This document shows, piece by piece, positions 1-10,253 of a DNA stretch of 64,000 bases. The stretch is from Phymorhynchus buccinoides. Taxonomy: Eukaryota > Mollusca > Gastropoda > Neogastropoda > Raphitomidae. The position numbers and the translations under genes were made by a program. Location of the stretch: contig CM065710.1 of NCBI GenBank assembly GCA_017654935.2, forward strand, positions 28,933,334-28,997,333, written 5' to 3'. Numbering within the stretch: the first letter of the stretch is position 1; the number at the start of each line of letters is the position of its first letter. The notes beneath the pieces are model-generated. The model did not search any database, was not told where the DNA came from, and worked only from the letters and a program-made list of their open reading frames with translations.

Positions 1-207
1 CTTGTGTCATATTTTTTCTGCGCTTGGAATGTTTTGTTTTATATTATAGAATAGTAACTTATTTTAGATGTTAAAACAAACGCAAGAATAAGTTAGCTAT
101 ATTATTAAGGTATACCTATAACTTATATAAAAAAAACATAGTTGCGTATGTGATTCCATATCTATTTTTTTTACAAGGATGCAGTGGGACTGCTAGAGCC
201 AATTTAA

Positions 208-888
208 GGCACTAGTACCACCTAAGCCGAGGCACTTTTTGTTATATGGCTTTTTTACTGTTTTATTATTTTTATCTAACTTGCTTAATATTGAGAAAAT
301 ACATTGAAATTGATGTAGAAGGGCTTAAGCTTTGCCAAAAATATTTTGTAGGTGTGTTTAGTGTCGAAAATACAGAATGTCCACATAATGTGGTTTGCAA
401 ATGATATCTCAAGAACTAATTGAGATACAGACTTCAAATGCTGCACACTTTTTTTGTACACTGTGGCCTGTTGCATGAACCTAAAACCGGGCTTCTCTTG
501 TGCAGTTAAAAACGTGGTTGTTTTTGTGTGTATTTTGTTTTTCACCACATTTTTTTCTTGTAATGTGAGCAACCATAGGAAAATATCTAATAGACCTACC
601 TGCTAACTGGCCAGTTTCTTTGAGTGAAATTTGAAAGCTCTCCAATGATTAGATCTGTCTCAATCAGTGTCAAAGTAAATAAAACAATTTTCATGTCTGT
701 GACATGAACATTCTGTATTTTCGCCTCGAAGCAAAACCTAAAAAATATTTTCTGCAAAATTTAAGTCCTTCTACATCAATTTCAATGTATGTTCTCAATA
801 TAAAGCCAGTTGCATAAAAATAAAACAATAAAAAGGCCATATAACAAAAATGACAAAAACGTGCCTCGGCTTAGGTGGTACTAGTACC
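208..888. mobile_element. Foldback MITE with TTAA target duplication (piggyBac-like)
   Basis: A 681-bp element flanked by TTAA on both sides (204-207 and 889-892). The ends read GGCACTAGTACCACCTAAG and, in reverse, GGTACTAGTACCACCTAAG; the inverted repeats continue for roughly 170 bp (to about 380 and from about 715). The related arm carries one TTAA at the same place (around 10640) and no element, so this is a clean insertion after the duplication. TTAA duplications are the hallmark of the piggyBac superfamily. No transposase is encoded, and a 95-codon antisense frame inside it resembles nothing I know. Confidence 0.85.
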
Positions 889-1295
889 TTAAGTACCTTG
901 TATTTTAAGTACCTTGTATTGGTCTGCTTTTCCGTTAAAAAGGATGATATGCTGAGGATCAGATCAAGTTTATTTTGACTGAGAAAGGATACGAGCTTTG
1001 TTGGAAAATATTTTGAAATGCTGTTATTAACGTACGTTTGCTTGAGATCGAAAAGAAAAACATTGCCTCTACCTGCCCACTTTCCCCTATACCCATTGAA
1101 CTCTCTGTATTTTATTCTTTTTAAAAGAAAGATAAACACCAGGGGCAAAAACTGGGTTGTCTGTTATTTACATTACCAACAAGCGTTACATTATAATTAA
1201 CAGCAAGTCGATTAACTACAAGGTGACAAAAATATATCAAATTAAGATACTTGTCTCAGCACTCTATCCCCCTCACCCTAACTAAACCCCTATCC

Positions 1296-1298
<3 letters not shown>

Positions 1299-1378
<80 letters not shown>

Positions 1379-1482
1379 ACGGAGAGAGAGAGACAGACAA
1401 GCAGAGAGAGAGAGAGAGACATACAGACAGAGAGAGAGAGATAGACAGACAGACAGACACAGAGACAGATAGAGAGAGAGGG

Positions 1483-1520
<38 letters not shown>

Positions 1521-1563
1521 AAGAGACAGAGAGAGACAGACAGACAGACAGAGACAGACAGAC

Positions 1564-1645
<82 letters not shown>
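1299..1645. repeat. GA/GACA microsatellite
   Basis: About 345 bp of AG dinucleotides with interspersed AC and ACAG variants. The equivalent CT array in the other arm (10038-10250) is about 130 bp shorter, so the array length changed after duplication. It lies about 210 bp upstream of the last exon of receptor A. Confidence 0.95.
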
Positions 1646-1853
1646 GTCAGACCTCAGAAACTTTATTTTCTAAGGATGAAAATTTAGGCTGAGCGTATTC
1701 TTCCACTCTGCTCTTGGTTAAAGGGAGAGAGACAGAGACACAGAGAGGGACACACACACAGATATTATTATGAAGATGTTACCGTCTCTCATCACATTCA
1801 TGTCTAACTCCCAATTCCTTTTTTGTTTTTTTTCTTCTTCGTACAACACGTAG

Positions 1854-3902
1854 TGCTTACGTTACGATTCAGTGTGCGACCTGAAGCCTGACTGTTTAAA
1901 TATGGCAGATGAAGAAAACTGCTTTAGCACTTCATATCGCTTGCATGTGGAACTGAGAGATGCATACAGGAAAGGACTACCATATTACAAAAAACACAAT
2001 CACCATCTTGATCCCCCGGCTGTCGTGAACTTCGACTTACGTATGTACCCGAAGACTTACTTCATCCCGCTACATATGTTCGACGATGAGGAAGACCAGA
2101 GGGATGCTATTAGGAAATGTCCACAGACGCACTTCCAGTGTCCTGGTGACGGTTACTGTCTACCCGTCTTTGTTCTCTGCAACGGAATGTACGACTGTCC
2201 GGGTCATGAGGACGAGGCTCACTGTGAGAAGTTCGCCTGTCCAGGGTTCTACCGGTGCCAGGGTTCTCGTGTATGTCTGCATCCTGACCACGTGTGTGAC
2301 GGGTTCCTGCACTGTAAGCAGCAGGATGATGAACGGTTTTGTGGTCACGTGTGTCCCTTCACGAGCTGCACGTGCCAGGGTCTGTCTTTTCACTGCAGAA
2401 GTGCAGAGTTCAGAGTGGAGAGGTTTCCTGACGTGCGTTACCTGGACGCCAGCGACAGTGGATTGAGGCCGGCACGTCTGTGGAACAATTACATGTTGGT
2501 GTTTCTGGCTCTTCAACGTTGCAGTCTCACCACTCTATCTCTTCCTCCGCTGCCCAACTTGGTCATTTTGGACGTCAGTTCCAACGACATCTCCACACTG
2601 ACTGCAGATTTGTTTCAACATGTGAGCAACCTCAAAGAGTTGCGGCTGACCAGTAATCCACTGACTGACCTGTTTGAAGGCAACATATCCTCAGAGTCAC
2701 CTTCCCTACACAGCCTTCCTGTGCTGCACGTGCTCTCTTCGCTGACCCTGTTCAACCTGTCACAGAGTGGCATGCAGCGGGTGACTGGCAGTTTGCCCAC
2801 ACCGCAGCTACAGACACTGGACGTGACAGGCTGTGACCTGCACCACCTCCCCCGTCACTGGCTCACCCCCCTCTCCCTCCTACGCTCTGTTCGTACAGAC
2901 GACCCCATGCTGTGCTGTGCTGAGAACTTGCCTGCAGGCTTCAAACCTGAACACTGCCACTCCCCTTCCTCTCTGCTCTCCTCCTGTCACCGTCTGTTGG
3001 GATCAGCCGCTCTACGTGCTGTGACTGTCCTCCTGGCTGCTGCAGCCTTGCTGGGCAACGGAGTCCACCTCTTCTACCTCCTGCGTGGAGATCAGCACAG
3101 GAGGAGCGGAGCTGGCGTCTTTGTGTGCCAGCTGTCCGTGTCCAGCCTGGTGATGGGGGTGTATCTGCTGGCAGTGTGTGTGGCTGACCAGGTGTACCGG
3201 GGGCAGTATCTGTGGGAAGACAGGGGGTGGAGGTACAGTGCCTGGTGTTCCCTGTGCAGCTTTCTCTACCTGTTCTCTGTGCAGGTGTCTGCCCTGATCC
3301 TGCTGTGTCTGACAACGAGTCACTGTGTTCACCTGGCCAGGCCACACGTACAGGTGTGGGCCACGAGACAGGTGCTCGCCTCCAGCCTCCTGTGTTGGGG
3401 GACGGGTCTCCTTCTGTCCACCATACTCCATGTTTTCCCCTGGACTCTCCATGATCAGACTGGTCTGTGTGTCCCTCTGCCCCTGACCAGCCCCCTGGGT
3501 GAAGATGACCACGCGTTGCACGCTGCGATCACAGTGGACACGCTGCTGATGGTGCTGGTCATGGCAGGTCAGCTGTACATCTCCATCCTCGTCCATCTCA
3601 ACCCCATCGTGTTTCTGGTCGATTCCACAAAATCTCACCAGCTGGACTCTGCTCGCCGCACCCTCCACTTCTCAGTGACTGAGGCCTGCGGCTGGTTCCT
3701 GGTGGATGTTCTGGTGCTGTTGATGCCTGACATCAACGTGATGCCCGAGGAAACCCGCTCTGCTGTGACGGCATTTGTGCTGCCCTCCACCCTGGCCGTT
3801 CATCCTGTGCTACACGTGCTAAACGTGGCACTGGAGAGACGACGACACACCAAGACACAGCGTGTTCTGCAACGAGTGCGAAACACAGTGGCAGAAAAAT
3901 AG
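1854..3902 (+). CDS. GRL101-like LDLa-LRR-7TM receptor, copy A, last exon
   Basis: The exon starts after the acceptor ACACGTAG at 1853, in phase 0, and has 682 codons to TAG. It begins inside an LDLa repeat (CLRYDSVCDLKPDC), followed by two full LDLa repeats (CPQTHFQC..., CPGFYRCQG...), a Cys-rich LRR cap, several LRRs such as LPNLVILDVSSNDIS, an LRR C-cap, and seven hydrophobic helices (roughly residues 385-660). Upstream exons must lie left of base 1. Extracellular LDLa and LRR modules would bind ligand and the helices would lie in the plasma membrane. Helix 1 keeps LLGN, but the helix 2 Asp, DRY, CWxP and NPxxY are all replaced (SVSSL, TTSHC, GWFL, HPVLH), so ordinary G-protein signalling is doubtful. 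There are no stops or frameshifts. The family is certain; function is not. Confidence 0.9.
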   Translation, partial: CLRYDSVCDLKPDCLNMADEENCFSTSYRLHVELRDAYRKGLPYYKKHNHHLDPPAVVNFDLRMYPKTYFIPLHMFDDEEDQRDAIRKCPQTHFQCPGDGYCLPVFVLCNGMYDCPGHEDEAHCEKFACPGFYRCQGSRVCLHPDHVCDGFLHCKQQDDERFCGHVCPFTSCTCQGLSFHCRSAEFRVERFPDVRYLDASDSGLRPARLWNNYMLVFLALQRCSLTTLSLPPLPNLVILDVSSNDISTLTADLFQHVSNLKELRLTSNPLTDLFEGNISSESPSLHSLPVLHVLSSLTLFNLSQSGMQRVTGSLPTPQLQTLDVTGCDLHHLPRHWLTPLSLLRSVRTDDPMLCCAENLPAGFKPEHCHSPSSLLSSCHRLLGSAALRAVTVLLAAAALLGNGVHLFYLLRGDQHRRSGAGVFVCQLSVSSLVMGVYLLAVCVADQVYRGQYLWEDRGWRYSAWCSLCSFLYLFSVQVSALILLCLTTSHCVHLARPHVQVWATRQVLASSLLCWGTGLLLSTILHVFPWTLHDQTGLCVPLPLTSPLGEDDHALHAAITVDTLLMVLVMAGQLYISILVHLNPIVFLVDSTKSHQLDSARRTLHFSVTEACGWFLVDVLVLLMPDINVMPEETRSAVTAFVLPSTLAVHPVLHVLNVALERRRHTKTQRVLQRVRNTVAEK

Positions 3903-4639
3903 ACAGTTCGTAAACACAAAAAGTGGGCATTCTTGTACTTTAAACACCCCTTCCCCATCCTTGTAGCAATAATCTGTTGTTGTTGGTGGTGTTGTTGTCG
4001 TACCCTGGCTTAAAGACTCCGGGGATCATCCCAACAGCCGAAGAACTTGAACACTGTGGTACAAATCATCAGCTAGGGATGAGAACATTACGCTTGTGAC
4101 CGTTTTTGATTACCCCGCCACGTGAGCAGCCACACTCCGACTTCGGAGGATTTTGGACTGATGATGTTAAGCTAGGAGCTTGCCATGGCTAAAGACAATC
4201 CCCGCATAACTATGCAGAACATAACAACATTTTGATGTAGCCTTGGTGTACCAATGCTCTATCTCAAAGTCTGATTCTTTCAGTTTCATGAAAATAATCC
4301 TAGTAGGCTGATCCTAACCCTGTCCTTGCCCTCCCGAAAATGACAGATTGTTGCTTTCTCTGTGCAAATATTCAATGCAAAAATTTGCGAGAGCCTTAAT
4401 TACGGCTACTTGAAAATTGTGAAACAAACAAATACATAACCAACAATAAAACTTTCACAAAAACAACAACAAAAATAACAGAAAATCTGCTTAACGTCCT
4501 CCGGTCTGGAACAGACACATATGGGACACTAGTAGATGGTGGGAACGATCCTGGAGGCAATGCCCCAGGAAAGCCCCGAATATGTAACAATACAGATGCG
4601 TAACGCTGCTCGAAAAAGAACAGAAACAGTTGTTGAAAT

Positions 4640-4780
4640 AGTCCAGTTGGAATAGACTCCCTTTACCTCTCCGTTCTGCCAACTCCCTTTCTTCATTTAA
4701 GTCTTCTCTCAAAACTGCTCTTTTCAAATCATAGCCGGCTATATTTCCATCCGCGTGTGTTTGTGTGCATGCGTGTTGTT

Positions 4781-4839
<59 letters not shown>

Positions 4840-5113
4840 GTGTGTGTGTGTGTGCGTGTGTGTGTGTGCGTGCGTGTGTTGGTGCGTTGTTGGTGCGTTC
4901 GTGTGTGTGTGTCTGTTTAGTGCGTGCGTGTGTCTGTTTAGTGCGTGCGTGCGTGTGTTTAGTTCGTGCGTGTGCGCGTGTGTATAATATATTTTTGTCG
5001 TTTCTTTATTTATATTGCTTGCTGCATGGTTTATTCATTTATTATTGTATGCGCTTAGTGCTTTTTTAAGATTAGGCGCTATAAATGCTAATTATTATTA
5101 TTATTATTATTTG
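4640..5113 (+). mobile_element. 3' end of a non-LTR retrotransposon with ATT tail
   Basis: Positions 4640-4728 encode a frame ending in LRSANSLSSFKSSLKTALFKS and stop, the usual C-terminus of CR1/Jockey-like LINE ORF2 proteins. It is followed by a GT microsatellite (4780-4980), a motif TTAGGCGCTATAAATGCTAA and an (ATT)n tail ending near 5113, which is typical of a LINE 3' end. It is 5'-truncated and dead, and sits in the spacer of the A/B palindrome. Confidence 0.7.
4780..4980. repeat. GT microsatellite
   Basis: TG dinucleotides with TGCG interruptions, giving spurious Cys-Val-rich reading frames. It is part of the LINE-derived segment. Confidence 0.95.
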
Positions 5114-5514
5114 GACGCGTGGAATGGCCCTTTAAAGAGTGTTCGTACAGTTTGCGCATGACGTAATTATGGAAAATTGACGTCATAATTGGCCTCAAGT
5201 GGTCAGTTCCCGTTCCGATTCCACAGAAACAGGTAGGTTTGCTTACGCCTTTCTTCTTCATCATGTTGTTATAGGCTAATTTTACTGTCAAAAAGTATGG
5301 TAGTACATAATGCTATTCACCATTGTCTACACCAATATAGACAAGGTCCGAAATTATATTCTAAATTGAGTAGATCTACCACATGCGATGATTTATTTCT
5401 AATTTTTACACGAGCAATCATTTTTCTGTGAGTCAAGCACATACAGAACAAAATAATGTGGACATTATTTATAGATGATTTGAAGCCAAGTTCAATTTTG
5501 AACTTGGTAAAGGT

Positions 5515-5925
5515 AAAGATGTGCCCCCCCCCCCCCCCCCCCCCCTGCAGTTCTCGGTTAATTCCATTTTTCCGTGTTTGCCTTTCTTACCAAACATAAA
5601 GCTGTATTCTATGAACCTTTTCAGCTAATTATCTTTTTGGAATAATAACCCTAACCCTACCCCCCCCCCCCCCCTTATAAGACGGGAAAACGCAATGAAC
5701 CACGACTGTGACAAATGCCGCGGTGTACTGCAGTACATAGGGGGGGGGGGGGGGGTCCTATTAGATAATGGCCTTTATCATGACTGCAATTAATTATTGA
5801 ACAAAGATAATTAGCTGAAAATGTTCATAAAATACAGCTTCATGTTTGGCAAGAAAGGCAAAAACGGAAAAATGGAATTAACCGAGAAATGTAGGGTGGG
5901 TGGGGGGTGGCACATCTTGACCTGT
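5515..5925. repeat. Foldback repeat with poly-C/poly-G tracts
   Basis: The stretch about 5515-5640 returns in reverse complement at about 5797-5925: both arms contain the words for GGTTAATTCCATTTTTCCG and CTTGCCAAACAT-like text, and the outer ends carry AAGATGTGCC and GGCACATCTT. Poly-C runs at 5523, 5662 and poly-G at 5741 lie in or beside the arms. No coding capacity is seen; it is probably a non-autonomous element. Confidence 0.7.
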
Positions 5926-5939
5926 CCCAGCTACACCCA

Positions 5940-6085
5940 GGTTTGTTCAGGTCGCAGAATCCGAGACCAGCAGTCCAAGGGGAGCGAATCTATGTTAGGC
6001 CGTCAGGAGGCAACCAACCGAGGAGACACTGCACTGACACTATTCTCTTAGTCGCGGAGCCAGCGTGAGTGAGGTCCTCCACTGA
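5940..6085 (+). repeat. Interspersed repeat family 1, copy a
   Basis: Shares GTTCAGGTCGCAGAAT, GAGCGAATCTATGTTAGGCC and AGTCGCGGAG...CCAGCGT with 17390-17690; a shorter related piece is at 25425-25480. The 17.5-kb copy ends in a long poly-A, suggesting a retroposed (SINE- or LINE-derived) family. I could not assign a head. Confidence 0.65.
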
Positions 6086-6099
6086 GGGCGCTGTTAACC

Positions 6100-6240
6100 G
6101 CCGTTTTGTCCAAATTCCGCCGTTAGATCCGCCGTTTTGTCCAAATTTTCTATTATGATTTGGACAAAACGGCGGTTCAACAATCCGGCGGGTTGGACAA
6201 AACGGCGCCCGATTTTGATCCGCCGTTTTGTCCAAATGAA
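6100..6240. repeat. Cluster of CGCCGTTTTGTCCAAAT words in both orientations
   Basis: At least five copies of a 15-18 bp GC-capped word occur in 140 bp, at about 6101, 6131, 6160 (reversed), 6190 (reversed) and 6219. Alternating orientation gives several hairpins. No gene overlaps it. Confidence 0.8.
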
Positions 6241-6309
6241 AGTTGGAGTTATAAAAACTAATTCTTGACAAGTTCTCTTTTTTTTTTAAATCTCTGTTAA
6301 ATAAAATGA

Positions 6310-6875
6310 ATAACAAGCTGACCACTGACACTGGTCACTTTGGCCTAATTTTACCGTTTGAATGCTAATTAGTGTATTAGGAGATCATATGAACAATTGT
6401 TGATGTGGTTGACCAGTGGTCAGTGTCACTGACCAGTGGTCACTTTGGCCTATTTTCACTGTTTGACTGCAAATTAGTGTATTAGGAGTTCAAATGAATT
6501 TTTTTTGATGTGGTTGACCAGTGGTCAGTGACACTGACCAATGGTCAACCACATGCAAAAATAGGCCAAAGTGACCACTGGTCAGTGACACTGACCACTG
6601 GTCAACGACATCAAAATTTGTTCATTTGAACTCCTAATACACTAATTTGCAGTCAAACAGTGAAAATAGGCCAAAGTGACCACTGGTCAGTGACACTGAC
6701 CACTGGTCAACGACATCAATTTTTTTGTTCATTTGAACTCCTAATACACTAATTTGCAGTCAAACAGTGAAAATAGGCCAAAGTGACCACTGGTCAGTAA
6801 CACTGACCACTGGTCAACGACATCAAAATTTGCTCATTTGAACTAGTACACTAATTTGCAGTCAAACAGTGAAAC
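6310..6875. repeat. Inverted cluster of about 130-bp tandem units
   Basis: Two units run forward (about 6310-6545) and at least three run in reverse (about 6545-6875). Each unit contains TGACCACTGGTCAGTG, a GGCCTATTTTCACTGTTTGA word and TAGTGTATTAGGAG. TGACCAGTGGTCA is itself palindromic. No coding capacity is seen. Confidence 0.85.
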
Positions 6876-6879
6876 GCTC

Positions 6880-7455
6880 GGCGTACACTCTGGTCTTCTT
6901 TCTCAGAGGTTCCAGGGATGGATGAATTGGGCGAAAAGGGGGTCGGGCAGTCAATGAAGAACTAAGCAAAAATGGGGAGATGAGATGATGACGATGACTT
7001 CCAGGGACCAACGAAGGAACCCTAACATCAAGTGGACTACTTGATACGATAAGTTGAACGTTCACAAGGACGAGGCCTTCCAAAACCAGCTGCGGACAGT
7101 CGACAGCCCGTTTCCAGCTACGATGAGATGAGACGATGTGGACCAAACAAAAGCTAAAGATGAAGTGTACATCGAAAGTTTTCGCCGGTTGCAAATTCCC
7201 ATCCCGAGTGATTGTTCAAATGTTGCCGAGTCATTCCTCGATTCTGTGATGCATTCACAATTTCACGCTTTGCACGCGTTAAAAAATTGTAGAACAAGTT
7301 CCCTCCCCTTCTCTGTAGTTCTCTTGCGCGCTTCTTCTCAGGTTGAAAACTTTTATGAGAAAGTGCTTTACAATCCAGACAGTGTCTGAAAGATCGATTT
7401 GCCTTGTATGTTGTTCTCTGACAAATGATCAGTCCAGAAATGTCACAAAATTTGT
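6880..7455. other. Rest of the palindrome spacer, no recognisable gene
   Basis: Only reading frames of up to 110 codons are present, with no family I recognise (for example 7138-7389 plus, 83 codons). This may be remnant flanking sequence. I see nothing to annotate with confidence. Confidence 0.5.
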
Positions 7456-7772
7456 GACATACACCAAGGCTACAGTTATATGGGGATTGTCTTTAGCCAT
7501 GGCAAGCTCCTAGCTTAACATAATCAGTCCAAAATCCTTCAAAGTCGGAGTGTGGCTGCCCACGTGATGGGGTAATCAAAAAGGTCACACACGTAATGTT
7601 CTCATCCCTAGCTGATGATTTGTACCACAGTGTTCAAGTTCTTCGGCTGTTGGGATGATCCCCGGAGTATTTAAGCCAGGGTACGACAACAACAACAACA
7701 GATTATTGCTACAAGGATGGGGAAGGGGTATCTAAAGTACAAGAATGCCCACTTTTTGTGTTTACGAACTGT

Positions 7773-9821
7773 CTATTTTTCTGCCACCGTGTTTCGCACT
7801 CGTTGCAGAACACGCTGTGTCTTGGTGTGTCGTCGTCTCTCCAGTGCCACGTTTAGCACGTGCAGCACAGGATGAACGGCCAGGGTGGAGGGCAGCACAA
7901 AGGCCGTCACTGCAGTGCGGGTTTCCTCGGGCATCGCGTTCATATCGGGCATCAACAGCACCAGAACATCCACCAGGAACCAGCCGCAGGCCTCAGTCAC
8001 TGAGATGTGGAGGGTGCGGCGAGCAGCGTCCAGCTGGTGAAATTTTCTGGAGTCGACCAGAAACACGATGGGGTTGAGATGGACGAGGATGGAGATGTAC
8101 AGCTGACCTGCCGTGACCAGCACCATCAGCAGCGTGTCCACTGTGATCACAGCGTGCAACGCGTGGTCATCTTCACCCAGGGGGCTGGTCAGGGGCAGAG
8201 ATACACATAGGGCAGTTTGATGATGGAGGGTCCAGGGGAAAACATGGAGTATGGTGGACAGAAGGAAACCCGTCCCCCAACACAGGAGGCTGGAAGCGAG
8301 CACCTGTCTCGTGGCCCACACCTGTAATATATGTGGCCTGGCCAGGTGAACGCAGTGACTCACGGTCAGACACAGCACGATCAAGGCAGACACCTGCACA
8401 GAGAACAGGTAGAGAAAGCTGCACAGGGAACACCAGGCACTGTACCTCCACCCCCTGTCTTCCCACAGATACTGCCCCTGGTACACCTGGTCAGCCACAC
8501 ACACTGCCAGCAGATACACCCCCATCACCAGGCTGGACACGGACAGCTGACACACGAACACGCCAGCTCCGCTTCTCCTCTGCTGATCTCCACGCAGGAG
8601 GAAGAAGAGGTGAACTCCATTGCCCAGCAAGGCTACAGCGGCCAGGAGGACAGTCACAGCACGTAGAGCGGCTGACCCCAACAGACGGTGACAGGAGGAG
8701 AGCAGAGAGGGAGGGGATTGGCAGTGTTCAGGCTTGAAGCCTGCAGGCAAGTTCTCAGCACAGCAAAGCATGGGGTCGTCTGTATGAACAGAGCGCAACA
8801 GCGAGAGGGGGGTGAGCCAGTGACGGGGGAGGTGTTGCAGGTCACAGCCCGTTACGTCCAGTGTCTGTAGCTGTGGTGTGGGCAAATTGCCAGTCACCCG
8901 CTGCAGGCCGCTCTGTGACACGTTGAACAGGGTCAGCAAAGAGAGCACGTGCAGCACAGGAAGGCTGTGTAGGGTGGGTGACTCTGAGGATATGTTGCCT
9001 TCAAACAGGTCAATCAGTGGATTACTGGTCAGCTGCAACTCTTTCAGGTTGCACACATGTTGGAACAAATCTGCGTTCAGTGTGGAGATGTCGTTGTAAC
9101 TGACGTCCAAAATGACCAAGTTGGGCAGCGGAGGAAGAGACAGAGTGGTGAGACCGCAACGTTGAAGAGCCAGAAACACCAACATGGTGTTGTTCCACAG
9201 ACGTGCTGGCCTCAGTCCACTGTCGCTGGCGTCCAGGTAACGCACGTCAGGAAACCTCTCCACTCTGAACTCTGTCCTGCAGTGAAAAGACAGACCCTGG
9301 CACGTGCAGCTCGTGGAGGGACACACGTGACCACAAAACCGTTCATCGTCCTGCTGCTTACAGTGCGGGAACCCGTCACACACGTGGTCAGGATGCAGAC
9401 AGACACGGGAAACCCGGCACCGGTAGAACCCTGGACAGGCGAACTTCTCACAGTGAGCCTCGTCCTCATGACCCGGACAGTCGTACATTCCGTTGCAGAG
9501 AACGAAAACGGGCAGACAGTAACCGTCACCAGGACACTGGAAGTGCGTCTGTGGACATTTTCTAATAGCATCCCTCTGGTCTTCCTCATCGTCGAACAAA
9601 TGTAGCGGGGTGAAGTAAGTTTTGGGGTACATACGTAAGTCGAAGTTCACGACAGCCGGGGGATCAAGATGGTGATTGTGTTTTGTGTAATATGGTAGTC
9701 GTTTCTTGTATGCGTCTCTCAGTTCCATTTCCAAGCGATATGAAGTGCTAAAGCAGTTTTCTTCATCTGCCATATTTAAACAGTCAGGCTTCATGTCGCA
9801 CACTGAATCGTATCGTAAGCA
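7773..9821 (-). CDS. GRL101-like LDLa-LRR-7TM receptor, copy B, last exon
   Basis: Length is identical to copy A (2,049 nt, 682 codons), uninterrupted. The acceptor ACACGTAG precedes TGC, in phase 0, matching the phase-0 donor of the exon at 11117. Order: end of an LDLa, two LDLa repeats, cysteine cap, LRRs (LPNLVILDVSYNDIS), C-cap and seven helices. As in A, the helix 2 Asp is Ser, DRY is SHC (TVSHCVHL), CWxP is GWFL and NPxxY is HPVLH, while LLGN in helix 1 remains. A and B differ by scattered substitutions and small in-frame indels (one extra residue in ARPHILQVW, one fewer in RTEFRV). Long antisense frames across it (for example 9057-9605 plus) are shadows. It is the 3' exon of a gene with further exons up to 21243. 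Confidence 0.9.
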   Translation of the reverse strand, partial: CLRYDSVCDMKPDCLNMADEENCFSTSYRLEMELRDAYKKRLPYYTKHNHHLDPPAVVNFDLRMYPKTYFTPLHLFDDEEDQRDAIRKCPQTHFQCPGDGYCLPVFVLCNGMYDCPGHEDEAHCEKFACPGFYRCRVSRVCLHPDHVCDGFPHCKQQDDERFCGHVCPSTSCTCQGLSFHCRTEFRVERFPDVRYLDASDSGLRPARLWNNTMLVFLALQRCGLTTLSLPPLPNLVILDVSYNDISTLNADLFQHVCNLKELQLTSNPLIDLFEGNISSESPTLHSLPVLHVLSLLTLFNVSQSGLQRVTGNLPTPQLQTLDVTGCDLQHLPRHWLTPLSLLRSVHTDDPMLCCAENLPAGFKPEHCQSPPSLLSSCHRLLGSAALRAVTVLLAAVALLGNGVHLFFLLRGDQQRRSGAGVFVCQLSVSSLVMGVYLLAVCVADQVYQGQYLWEDRGWRYSAWCSLCSFLYLFSVQVSALIVLCLTVSHCVHLARPHILQVWATRQVLASSLLCWGTGFLLSTILHVFPWTLHHQTALCVSLPLTSPLGEDDHALHAVITVDTLLMVLVTAGQLYISILVHLNPIVFLVDSRKFHQLDAARRTLHISVTEACGWFLVDVLVLLMPDMNAMPEETRTAVTAFVLPSTLAVHPVLHVLNVALERRRHTKTQRVLQRVRNTVAEK

Positions 9822-10037
9822 CTACGTGTTGTACGAAGAAAAAACAAAAACAAAAAAGGAATTGGGAGTTAGACATGAATGTGATGAGAGACGGTGACAT
9901 CTTCCTAATAATCTCTGTGTGTGTGTCTCTCTCTCTCTGTCTCTGTCTCTCTCGCTCACCCTTTAACCAAGAGCTGAGCAGAAGAATACGCTCAGCCTAA
10001 ATTTTCATCCTCAGAAAATAAAGTTTCTGAGATCTGA

Positions 10038-10253
<216 letters not shown>

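Larger units (their letters stand above)
1..4250. repeat. Left arm of the A/B inverted duplication
   Basis: The whole segment is matched in reverse complement by 7456-10855, including 5' flank, GA tract, receptor exon and 3' flank. The inner limit is seen where the text around 4140-4240, ending in the words equivalent to CCAAGGC, stops matching near 7458. The left arm is longer because it carries a 681-bp insertion (208-888) and a longer GA array. The outer limit reaches base 1, so the arm may continue outside the window. Confidence 0.9.

Noticed and set aside
1270..1290. Telomere-like CCCTAACT text, also CCCTAACCCTACC at 5648
   Set aside because: One or two units only; no array, and invertebrate telomeres would need long tandem TTAGGG.
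3012..3668. 218-codon minus-strand frame opposite receptor A
   Set aside because: Antisense shadow of the seven-helix coding region with no recognisable protein.
9057..9605. 182-codon plus-strand frame opposite receptor B
   Set aside because: Antisense shadow of the LDLa/LRR coding sequence; the same shadow exists opposite receptor A and has no domain.
9795..9803. Start of the B last exon at the first in-frame Met-like codon (9803), and likewise 1872 in A
   Set aside because: There is no ATG start there, and homology continues upstream to the CGTAG acceptor, which completes an LDLa repeat in phase.
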